Source: Membranipora membranacea (lineage: Eukaryota > Bryozoa > Gymnolaemata > Cheilostomatida > Membraniporidae). From it: DNA of 64,000 nucleotides. Where the stretch lies: assembly GCA_914767715.1 (NCBI GenBank), contig OU612066.1, positions 30,662,283-30,726,282 of the forward strand. The letters are read 5' to 3'. The number at the start of each line of letters is the position of its first letter. Within the stretch, counting starts at the first letter, position 1. Below are positions 47,704 to 56,545 of the stretch, piece after piece. The notes beneath the pieces were generated by a model. It saw only the letters and a program-made list of their open reading frames with translations. It was not told where the DNA came from and made no database searches. The translations under genes and the position numbers were made by a program.

Positions 47704-50700
47704 ATGAGCGCCACAATGGGTATATGCTCCAGAGTATTGGGAGCGCTACATCAGACTGGTAAGCCTATGATTGAACTGTGACACATGCGTCTAAATCTCA
47801 CAATTGGCATACAGACGCTTTGGTAATATCTTGTACTTATGGACGGGGAAAGGATCTCAACATTAAGAATGTTGTAATTTGGTGGCATTAGAAATGCTGA
47901 CATATAGTAGTGATGACTTATAATACTCATTTTCTACATGTTAAAGTTACCATGTTTTTCATGCATGCAAGTTGTTTTCTTAGACTTTTGAGTAGAATCG
48001 ACACGCTCAATGTCGCATTCAGACAATTAGTTATATCACTTCTCACATAGATACATGTAAGTATTTATGATAATAGTAGTGTTTCTCCTTTTCAGGAATG
48101 AATAATATGGCCATGGTTGTGTGCTGTCGCGGTATCGGTTCTTACAAAGATCCCCCAAACTATGACCGTAAGTGTTCTGTCTCTAAGGTGGGACCAGATC
48201 AGCCCCTTACCCACCTAGTTATTATCCTCCTAGTATCCACCTAGTATCCAGCAGTGTGTTGGTAGAAATCTTGGGGGCCTAACCACTGGAGATAGCTCTC
48301 ATTGTCATCATATTTCTCATTAGTTGATGCGATAAGTTTTCCCATGACTGGATACAGCTCACCAGTTTGATCAGGGTAGTGGCATGAAGATAATTTTCAT
48401 TGTTTACTTACGTAAAGCAGCAATGATGTATTCCGGTCACACACTAGCCATAAGATGATATCCATCATATTAAAACTCAAATCTCACCATGCGGTATTAG
48501 TATTCAGTGTACATCACAGCATCAATTAGTACTATGTTTCTTTGGTTTTAACAACCCCTACACGCAGGAACACGCAGGAACACATGCAAAAGTTATAGAG
48601 AAATAGAGTTTTGTACTCAAAGGTATTATGATACAGAACATGGGAGATGTATTAACAATCATGTATCTGTTAAACATGATGATGTTTTATAAAATGATAT
48701 TTATATTATATTGTATTTTTATTATATGATATATATATTCTCTGACTGAAGATGTAAACTTTCCTATGTGGGATAAGCGGAAACTACCTCTGCTGTCAAA
48801 AGTGCCACATTCTTTCCCCGGTTCAGGAAACAGACCACTAAAGTACAGGAAAAACCTGATAGATATACGAGGCCCTGAGCTGGTCCACAACAAACTTATA
48901 CACAAGCAGTTCGGTATCCAGGTATGCATCTATGCTGGGACTCTATAGTTGCGCCTCCCAATATTTGGTATCGTATTGAAGGCTCAGTCTAATTAAGAGC
49001 ACCATAGCAACCTTATGAATAGCCTCTGATCACATTTGAAACCATTAGCTTTACTAAAGTAGTTTTTACTACAGCGAATGGTTTCAACTGAGTCCATAGG
49101 CTATTCAAAAGGTTGCCATGGTGCTCCTGATTAGACTGAGACCTTCAATATGATACCAAATATGGGGAGGCACAACTTAAGCTTTAAATATGTAACCTGC
49201 CGCTGCACATAAATGGATGTAACTGGTGATTTTGTAGGAGACCATTCTCCTATGATCAAATTCTTCTCTTGATCATGTGTCTCATGAGATCCATGACAAC
49301 TGAGAACCAAACCATTTTCATTGATTTTTCATTGATTTCATTGAAATAAAGTATTAAAAAAAAGAATATTGTAACAGGTGCCCTCTTTTATCTAAACAAT
49401 TTAAATGTGGATCCAAGGCTTCATTGTACACTTGTTAACAACCATAAGATGTTATATTTGGACAGGCTCTTTGTGGTGGAAATCTAAAATTCGGACACAT
49501 TGAGGGTATGAGATTAAATATCAACAGAAAGATGGATCTGAATAGAGCTTTTGCTGTGTGGCGGATTGATCCTCCGTGGAAAGCAATCACCAAAAAGAGT
49601 CAAGGCTCTCGTATGGGTGGAGGTAAAGGTGGCATTAACCATTACGTCTTTCCTATTAAAGCTGATCGGATCATCGTGGAAGTCGGTGGTGAGTTGTCCA
49701 CATTCATGATGCTGTCTGTGTTATTAAATAAATAAATCTGTATCAAGTTGGTATGATCTGTTAGTCTCATTTAGAACACAGTTTAATTAGCATGTCTTTC
49801 TAAATCAAGACTGGAAACAAATGAGGGTGATACTCATTTGTTTCTCTCTTGCAAGTAAGACTGAAACGATCTGCATCAGCCTACAAAATAACAGCAGTTA
49901 TATATATTAATTGATGACTATAAGCACTGATATAATATTCATACCAATGAATGTCAATGAATTCATATCAATGACTATAATAAATAGCCAGTATCTGACC
50001 CTTTGAGATGTGTTCGGTGGGAAGATCCCTCATCGGAGTGTCCCATTTCGTGTAGTTTGATGAGAGTGACATACAACTGAAAATCTAACCAATGTGACGT
50101 TTGACCATCATTATTCAAATGCAGAGTTACCCGCTCCTGACATTAAGTGGATTACTCAATTGTTTAGACATGCTGTACTCATATTCTCTTGCACCCTGGC
50201 CTTGAGTGCATCCAAAAATACGAAGCCTTGTCAGCATACTCTGGTATCTTTCACAGAATGTTGGTAATAGTGACTATTTCTTCTTGTTTGCATGGTCTTA
50301 TCTACTCTATGCACCAGCTGCATGGTGTGCTGCTGAGTTACATGTGCACCAGTGATTTGGTTTCTGTTTTGGCCATGTGATCGGCTGTTTGTCAATCCAT
50401 CCATCTATCAGTCAATGGCAAAACAGAAACCAAAACACTGGTGCACATGTAACTCATTAGTACACCATGAAGCTGGTGCTGTGCATATAGTAGATAACAC
50501 CATGCAAGCAAGAAAAATAATCACTAATACCAACATACGGCGAGATACTCTGGTTCTGGTACCGGGGTATACAGACAAGGCTTCATATGTTTGGCTTGAA
50601 TACCAAGCTAGCGGTATATATGCCTTTTTGATTAGCCAGTAAAATGCTCTATTTTTTCCATTTCAGGGACGTTAGAATTTGATGAAGTGCAATGGATACT

Positions 50701-50902
50701 GAAGATCTCCTCTCACAAGATGCCATTCAAAGCTCGAGTCGTCACACAACAGATGCTGGAAGATGAGGCAGCAGAAAAGGAAAGGCTTGAAAAACTGAAC
50801 ATTAATCCATTCAGCTTCCAATATGCCGCTGACAATAATTTGCTCGGCTGCCAACAATATATAGGCAAATATGACTATGTGTGGCATAATAAATACCGGT
50901 AG
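47704..50902 (+). CDS. MRPL16: Mitochondrial large ribosomal subunit protein uL16m, five exons, complete
   Basis: Component of the mitochondrial 39S subunit, homologue of bacterial L16. Exons: 47704-47758, 48096-48167, 48752-48921, 49466-49688, 50667-50902 (TAG). Every junction keeps frame with GT-AG ends; total 756 nt, 251 aa, the size of human MRPL16. The N-terminus from ATG 47704 is short and Met-rich and should act in import. The core L16 fold is clear: [20 protein letters not shown], then [20 protein letters not shown], the RMGxGKG signature loop that contacts rRNA. The C-terminal exon ([20 protein letters not shown]) matches the MRPL16 end and adds a polar tail. An AATAAA lies 166 nt past the stop. 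Two introns hold foldback MITEs. A 5' non-coding exon upstream of 47695 is possible. Confidence 0.96.
48947..49177. mobile_element. 231-bp foldback MITE in an MRPL16 intron
   Basis: AGTTGCGCCTCCCAATATTT at the left matches the reverse complement of the right end (AGTTGTGCCTCCCCATATTT); pairing runs through ATTGAAGG, CTCAGTCTAAT, GAGCACCAT and AAACCATT to near the centre at about 49060. Arms are roughly 85-90% alike by eye. No coding. The target duplication is unclear. Confidence 0.75.
50221..50587. mobile_element. 367-bp foldback MITE in an MRPL16 intron
   Basis: The left arm (CGAAGCCTTGTC from 50221 to about 50385) pairs with the right arm (about 50410 to GACAAGGCTTCAT at 50586). Long paired blocks include GTTACATGTGCACCAGTG with CACTGGTGCACATGTAAC and GGTTTCTGTTTTG with CAAAACAGAAACC. 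Short frames in it are mirror shadows of each other. Confidence 0.75.
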
Positions 50903-51067
50903 ACTTAATGCCATTTACATCTACCGTCTCTCAGAGTGTTTATTTTCAATCGGCACGAGAAATTTGATGCTCTCTGTTCATGTCTGACATTGTTTTATAC
51001 TTTGTCAATTTTTAGTACCTGTTGTAGAGAGGGAAAATTTCGCACGCTAGTGAGGTTGTTTCTTCTC

Positions 51068-51073
51068 AATAAA
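51068..51073 (+). terminator. MRPL16: MRPL16 poly(A) signal AATAAA
   Basis: AATAAA 166 nt after the MRPL16 stop, in CTCAATAAACTTG. Spacing and strand fit the 3' end of this transcript. Confidence 0.7.
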
Positions 51074-51338
51074 CTTGATTGAAAACGGCGAAACTAAAAA
51101 GCCCTATATAATATTTTGGATAATTTAAAAATTGAATTGACCAAACCAAAGATCCTGATTGAGAATTTTGATTTTATGGTTCCTTTTTTAAATGCAAGCA
51201 TCAACCGATTATATTTCTTAGTGAGATCAAGGAGGAATAGAGAATAGCGATAACGCCTCTGGACAGGCCTACAGCCTGAGATTGTGGCACAGCCTACACA
51301 TTTAGCAATCTATCTATTGGGACATCTTGACTATAAAA

Positions 51339-51358
51339 CCAAGGAGTTTACTCCTTGA
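51339..51358. repeat. CAAGGAGT palindrome
   Basis: CCAAGGAGTTTACTCCTTGA. The 7-bp flanks ATAAAAC and ATAAGCC match at five positions. Confidence 0.55.
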
Positions 51359-51605
51359 TAAGCCCAAGTTCATCACTCGGTTTTGGAAAGGTTCTGCAAC
51401 TGCCACACCTCTTCTCATTGTGACTGTCACAACTAATATTTCCTTCTAAATTCCAAGCTCCAAAAGCTTCCGTAGAAAACATATTGAGAAAACCTTTTTA
51501 TGTTATAAAATAGCATTTGACCAATCAGATTGCAGGAATTACCCGCGTTTATGGCACACTTGCTCATGTAACCACATGTTGAAGACTGACAGCTGTAGGT
51601 GATAC

Positions 51606-51624
51606 CAGGGAGTTTCAAACTCCT
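51606..51624. mobile_element. Nano-palindrome insertion with 8-bp duplication GGTGATAC
   Basis: CAGGGAGTTTCAAACTCCTT, one base variant of the CAAGGAGT family, lies between two copies of GGTGATAC (51598-51605 and about 51625-51632). The insertion boundary has one base of ambiguity. Confidence 0.65.
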
Positions 51625-51770
51625 TGGTGATACAGTGCATATCCCACCCTTGTTGTGTTTGGCAGCTGCAACCCTGCACTGTCATTCAGGAAGTTTATAT
51701 TGAGTGGCACAGACATAGTTAGAAGTGTAAGTATTTGGTCACTTTCACCACTATTTATTCCTTTCACCTA

Positions 51771-51787
51771 GCAAGGAGTTACTCCTA
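51771..51787. repeat. Degenerate CAAGGAGT palindrome
   Basis: GCAAGGAGTTACTCCTAG. The right arm is changed at the end and no flanking duplication remains. Confidence 0.45.
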
Positions 51788-51811
51788 GTCCTTACTGCTG
51801 CTGCTTGCACC

Positions 51812-51840
51812 AATGAACTAAACCTTAGGTTTAGTTCATT
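51812..51840. mobile_element. 29-bp palindrome with 9-bp duplication GCTTGCACC
   Basis: AATGAACTAAACC, T, TAGGTTTAGTTCATT: arms are perfect complements around a small centre. GCTTGCACC stands directly on both sides (51803-51811 and 51841-51849). The palindrome sequence is unrelated to CAAGGAGT, so a second family shows the same structure. Confidence 0.7.
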
Positions 51841-51913
51841 GCTTGCACCTAATTTAGTTTTCATTTTAGTTTTCAATTTGATAAATAATATACATTCTTT
51901 TTTATTGCAGTAG

Positions 51914-52019
51914 TCATGGTCCCCTGGGACATACATGCCTGTACTTTGCCAATGTCCAGTATCAACCCCAATCCCTGGACAGTGGCAAGTAGATGCATGT
52001 ATGTCCCAGGGCCCATGGC
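51914..52019. repeat. 106-bp hairpin
   Basis: CATGGTCCCCTGGGACATAC pairs with GTATGTCCCAGGGCCCATG; further in, TTGCC-ATGTCCAG pairs with CTGGACAGTGGCAA. MITE-like; no clear duplication. Confidence 0.6.
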
Positions 52020-52319
52020 AGTGGTGTAAAAGCAAGGCGTCTCCTTGATAAAAAATCAACAAAGTAGAAGAAAGTTGTTCTGTTTATTGTTGAGCTGAGT
52101 TGACAATTTCAGTCAGTCACCTCTCGAATCAACAGAGTGACAATGGGCTCTGGTTCTTGAGAGCACCAGAGCCCATATATGGATTGTAGGCTTGTAAAGA
52201 GAGAAGGGCGTGATTCTGTCTCGTCTCTATTTATCCCTAGTTTCTTATTACCAGTCCTAATCATCCTGATAGTATGCGTGGTTGTTTCACTTTATAATAC
52301 AAATATATAGGTTAAAGCC

Positions 52320-53934
52320 ATGCCAGCTGCAAAGAAAAAGAAGGGTGCTGGCAAAGTAGCTAGTCCCGCAGCAAAGACCAGGAGGAAACGCAAGTCTGAT
52401 GTGGACGTGAAACCAGATGAGGCCAAGGTGCCAAAGACAGAGGAGGACGATGAACTGGTAGACGCAGCTGTCGAGCAGGTATATTTATTGATATTTCTTC
52501 AATAATTTTTTACCATTTTTATCGATTTCTTAAATTTTAAGACATTTCAAGACATTACCAATCCAAGAGTAATTCAAAAGTAAAGTTGAGGGTCCTATTC
52601 CTATCATAGCTCCCAACTTCTGGATATTTTGCTTGTTGCTCTGCATCGGTGACAGGTGCAAGTACCATATTAAGCAGACCAATGATTGCTACATGCCAAA
52701 TATTCCCATTGTGTTATAGAAGGATAAGTCTGCAGAAAATGAAACTGCTGTAAGCGCCACAGAGTTTGCTATCAGGTTTGATCACTGGTAAGTGGAAGCT
52801 ATCAATATCATCAACGCATCAATTTGTCACACGCAAATGAGTGTTTGGATACCTTACCTCATGCATGTTACGCATGTCATGCATGTGTAGGCTAAACGCA
52901 TGTAGCTTTATGTTTTAAAGTGATTGTGAAGGTTTTTGGAATCATTCTGGAGTTCTCAGTCTAATATTTAAAACTGCTATAAGGTTCATTAACAACATAG
53001 GCTACGGCCCAGTTTTAACTCGTTTTCACTCAAAGCTGAGATGTGATGGTACTAAAAAGGTACTATTTTAATGATATTGTATACAAAATAGTACCTTTTA
53101 AGTACCTTCTAATCTCAACTTCGAGTGAAAATCAGTTGAAACTGGACCTTTTAGCAGTTTTCTAAATTAGACTGACAACTCTAGATTGATACCAAAAGCC
53201 TGATTCCTTCACAATCACGATCTATGAGCCTTAACCCAAAAGTCAATGTATATATGTCTTACAAATGCCCCAAGTGATTGAAAACTTGATTATGTTGTTG
53301 TAGCAAATCCTGACACACATACGGCAAGAGAGCTCGCGATCTCGCTGGAGCTCTTGAGTCACATTATGGTGACCGAGTGACCAACACAACTTATAACGAG
53401 AATAAACCAAGATCTAAAAGCTTCGAGGTTACCATCATCAAGTCAGATGGCTCTGGTATGTGTTGTGTATGTGAATGTCTCAAGTCCACCTCATAATAGA
53501 TTTTATATTTCTATGTCTCAAAATGAGATAGAATTTTCAAATTCTTCCCACAAAATAATTATCCACATCACAGAGGATATATATCTTTACTGTTATAAAT
53601 ACAAAACTAGGGCATTGATGGATTTTGATGCATGCAAAAATGTTCTAACAGCTTGTGGTCATGTATAAATAATACTTGGGCCATATTCGCATGTTCTGTT
53701 GCTGACGGTAGCAGATTGGGTCAGACCCCTGAGTTATCCATAGATGAATAATCATCCAACTCAGAGAAATGTAAAAACAAAACATAATAACCAAATTTGG
53801 TATGTGAGTCTTAAAGCTTTTATTGGTCTGTTTTAGAGGTGAATGTGTGGACAGGAGTCAAGAAGGGTCCGCCCAGGAAGCTCAAGTTTCCCGAGCCTGA
53901 TGTAGTGATCAAAGCCATAGAAGAGAACATGTAA
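52320..53934 (+). CDS. SELENOH: Selenoprotein H, four exons, UGA read as selenocysteine
   Basis: Thioredoxin-fold selenoprotein, nuclear/nucleolar in vertebrates, linked to redox defence. Exons: 52320-52478, 52720-52787, 53304-53455, 53837-53934 (TAA 53932-53934); junctions are in frame, 477 nt, 158 codons plus stop. The N-terminus is lysine-rich (MPAAKKKKGAGK, RRKRKSD), a nuclear-localisation type. The redox motif is C-K-S-U: Cys is split across the second intron (TG|C) and U is TGA at 53311-53313. It is followed by HTYGKRARDLAGALESHYG. The downstream half, KSFEVTIIKSDGSEVNVWTG and KKGPPRKLKFPEP, is the highly conserved selenoprotein H core. The frame continues without other stops after the UGA, and the 3'UTR holds a SECIS candidate. 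Reading the UGA as a stop would delete the whole conserved part. Confidence 0.95.
52921..53217. mobile_element. 297-bp foldback MITE in a SELENOH intron
   Basis: TGATTGTGAAGG at 52921 pairs with CCTTCACAATCA at the right end. Stem blocks include GGTACTAAAAAGGTACTATT with the mirrored block at 53085-53110, and CAGTTTTAACTCGTTTTCACT with its partner near 53130. No coding. Confidence 0.7.
53311..53313 (+). other. SELENOH: Selenocysteine codon UGA
   Basis: In-frame TGA eight bases into the third exon, forming CxxU with the Cys encoded across the upstream junction. It occupies the same position as selenocysteine in vertebrate selenoprotein H (CTSU). Confidence 0.93.
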
Positions 53935-54269
53935 CTGCATGACTATGGATTTTAAAAACATTCATGTAAATTCTGTACTTATAACAGGTAGGGTGCCCTG
54001 AAAACAGAGCCGATATGAATTCTATTTTTTATTTGGGGTTATCTACATATATTATTGTGATAGGATAACCCTAGCCCATAAACATTTACGCGTTGACACA
54101 AAACAGAACGTCATCTATGTGACTTGTATATACCTAGAATACATAAAATTGTTTTACTACATGTAGTTAAAGCAGTGGTGAAGCTTTGCTGGTGACAGTG
54201 TCAGTCACTACCCGCCTGCCTACCCAGCAGGTTGTATATAGATGTGTAGCTGTGCCACATTGAGTATAG

Positions 54270-54341
54270 AGCAGTGATTTATGATGTGAACTACTTAAAC
54301 TGAATACAACTCAGTGGTAGTTTATTGATGCCTCCTCTCTG
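54270..54341 (+). promoter_or_regulatory. SELENOH: SECIS element candidate, type II
   Basis: In the 3'UTR, about 350 nt after the stop. ATGA at 54281-54284 faces TTGAT at 54325-54329 (the GA of the quartet at 54327-54328). Between them GAACTAC (54288-54294) pairs with GTAGTTT (54317-54323), seven pairs with one G-U. The unpaired AAA (54297-54299) lies 12 nt after ATGA, within the usual distance. CTGA (54300-54303) pairs with TCAG (54311-54314) to form the extra small stem of type II elements, with a 7-nt loop. Core, spacing and apical As all fit the known SECIS model. The lower helix was not clearly resolved. Confidence 0.75.
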
Positions 54342-55949
54342 TTTGTTCTCAATGTGGAATCAGCCTCGGTCAAATATATTGTAAAATTTCTTTGAGACAT
54401 TTGTTCAAAAATATCTGGTATTTTATATTACTGTTATTTCCATTAAGTTTTTCGTTGTTTTTTCATCAGCCTTGAAACATATGCTGGTTAGATCTGTTCA
54501 AATACATAAGAGAATTCATGAAGTAAACCACCAATACCCTGCATGGTGGTCTACGGATGTTAAGCCTTTGCTCTTACTGGCTAACCTATGTTGTAACCAT
54601 AAATCAGTAACCATATTTTCTGAGATTATTTCACTCATGATCAGTTGAATGTCCACCACAGTCAAGAATCCCGTGGAATGAGTGCATAACTCGTAGGTTC
54701 AGTCCGTCCATATCTGTTGCTGATTTTCATGCTTATCAATAGAGCAGATGCATTGATGGAATACCTGGCTTATGGAAAAGTACTTGCATCAATTTCCACT
54801 ATCGTTATCGAGACTGTTAACAAGACCAGGTGCTTAAGAAGTTCTAGCTCTTTTGTAGGCGTCAACTCGTGTGTCACAGGTTCGAGATTATCTGCACTCG
54901 CACACGGTGGTAGGTTTTATATGGGATGATCCACATGAGGCTTTGAGACATCAGCATCAAATTTATCCTTTTCGGTATATATCTTCAAAGTTGTGAGTTG
55001 CGACAACCATTCAATCTTGTGAGTGCATTTCAAAATGCTATGAAATGACATATAAGGTTTCAAGCTTATTTTGCAGGAAAGCGTCAATCAAACCTAAATC
55101 CTTGATGAAACTAATAATTATCTCAAAGTCTGAAATATGAATGTCTTGACATGAAAATAATTCTAGTAACCTCTCTCAGAATAGCAATTTAGGTATGCGT
55201 ACAATCAGTATAGTTTGTATAATTTGATCGGCAATAATAAAGTATATATGTTTTTGTTTTTATGTATAGGAAGTTTTTTTTTATTTGCGTACAGTTTGTG
55301 CGATCTGAGAGGAATGAGTGAGCCTTGCCTAAGACCTTGAAACAAAATAAGGTTGGGTACTTCATATGTTGACTCAATAACAGTCGTGACTGGGACGGTA
55401 ACGTTGTCATGTATGCAACACAGATAAGCACCTCAAATAATGTTAGCTGATAACTGCATATGCAATATACAGTTATCAGTTTATGTTTATTACTCCGAAG
55501 AATATCGTGCAATCTCGTTTTGGTCTTTGCATGATCAGGAAGTAAAACATAATCCATGATTCTTTGGCAATTTGATGAATGCACAATACAAGAGATGACA
55601 TTCTTCCTTGCAGTGTAGTCTGAAATACATCTTATATCAGGAACAGGGCACAGTGTGTCTGAACCTAAGTGGGCTTCTAGTCTGATGACAAGGTGAGTCA
55701 GATTTGCTGTGTAGCTTTATAGATTATTGTCAAATGTCAGTAGGCTACTCTACTGTATTGAATTGAACCAAGGAGTAAACTGATTGAGCTGACTATGATT
55801 CACCACCATTTATCCTCCTGTGATGCCACCAAGTTGACCTTATCGTCATCTTTTGCAACTTGGCTCTGTCCATTTCCTTGTTTTTGTTTCTCCACCCAAG
55901 GCTCCGCTTTCATTCCTTTAGCTGAGAGTAGAGTAGTTAATGAGGTAGG

Positions 55950-56041
55950 CGTTGATGGTCCATCCAAGGAGTAATAACGACTCCTTGGTCCATCCTTTCA
56001 ACATGCCTAAGTCATGCATGTTGAAAAGATGGACCATCAAC
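55950..56041. repeat. Hairpin carrying a nano-palindrome inside its left arm
   Basis: CGTTGATGGTCCATC (55950-55964) and CTTTCAACATGC (55995-56006) together pair with GCATGTTGAAAAGATGGACC plus ATCAACG at the right (56016-56042). Between the two left-arm pieces stands a 30-bp insert with no partner in the right arm. Confidence 0.8.
55965..55986. mobile_element. 22-bp nano-palindrome insertion, empty site preserved
   Basis: CAAGGAGT, AATAAC, GACTCCTT: the arms are complementary. GGTCCATC stands on both sides (55957-55964 and 55987-55994). The right arm of the enclosing hairpin has GATGGACC once, that is a single uninterrupted GGTCCATC on the other strand, so it records the state before insertion. 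Confidence 0.8.
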
Positions 56042-56545
56042 GTCTGAGCTCAGTTAGTTGTAAATCTTATGTATAACTCAAACAACATATTAGTCGATTG
56101 GTTGCCAATATATGTTGATCTTAGATCTACGAGCAGAATCTATCCTATGGTTATCAACCTTGACTCTGATCTTCCATGTTGGTAATATGGAACCTGCTGT
56201 GTTATTATGCAGCCGACCACAGAGGCCTTTTCTTCCGTACATGATCCTGTCAACAATTTTGCACGACAGATATAAATAGCACTTGCTTTATTCTATCCAA
56301 TCTCATCTTCCCTGATTCTGCACACCTCTGCAGATGTAGATGGGGTGTGAGCCATTTTGCTTACATTTAGGGTTTCAAGGCGATTCACAGCAAGTTGATA
56401 TCGACAGGGGTGTTCGAAGGACAGGTCAGTTCTACAAATATATGTCAAACTTCTTTTAGAGTTCCTTAGATACAACTCCTATTGAAATAATATTTAATGT
56501 CTACTCGGAAACCAAAGTAATATTATGAATAGAAGTTGTACCCCC

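Larger units (their letters stand above)
50903..52319. other. MRPL16 3'UTR and spacer before SELENOH
   Basis: 1.4 kb between two genes on the same strand. It holds at least three CAAGGAGT-type palindromes, a 29-bp palindrome with a 9-bp duplication, and two hairpins (51914-52019 and TGGGCTCTGG.../...CCAGAGCCCA at 52144-52174). The promoter of SELENOH must lie in the right part; no TATA box in a convincing position was found. Confidence 0.45.
53935..56545. other. SELENOH 3'UTR and spacer
   Basis: Besides the SECIS candidate and the nested hairpin at 55950, I recognise nothing. A 131-codon minus-strand frame at 55189-55584 is AT-rich and low-complexity in character and resembles no family. Confidence 0.45.

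Noticed and set aside
53304-53313. UGA as a real stop giving a truncated protein
   Set aside because: The conserved selenoprotein H core continues in frame after it, and the position equals the known selenocysteine.
55189-55584. 131-codon minus-strand frame
   Set aside because: Long but with irregular composition, no domain and no splice context; resembles no family.
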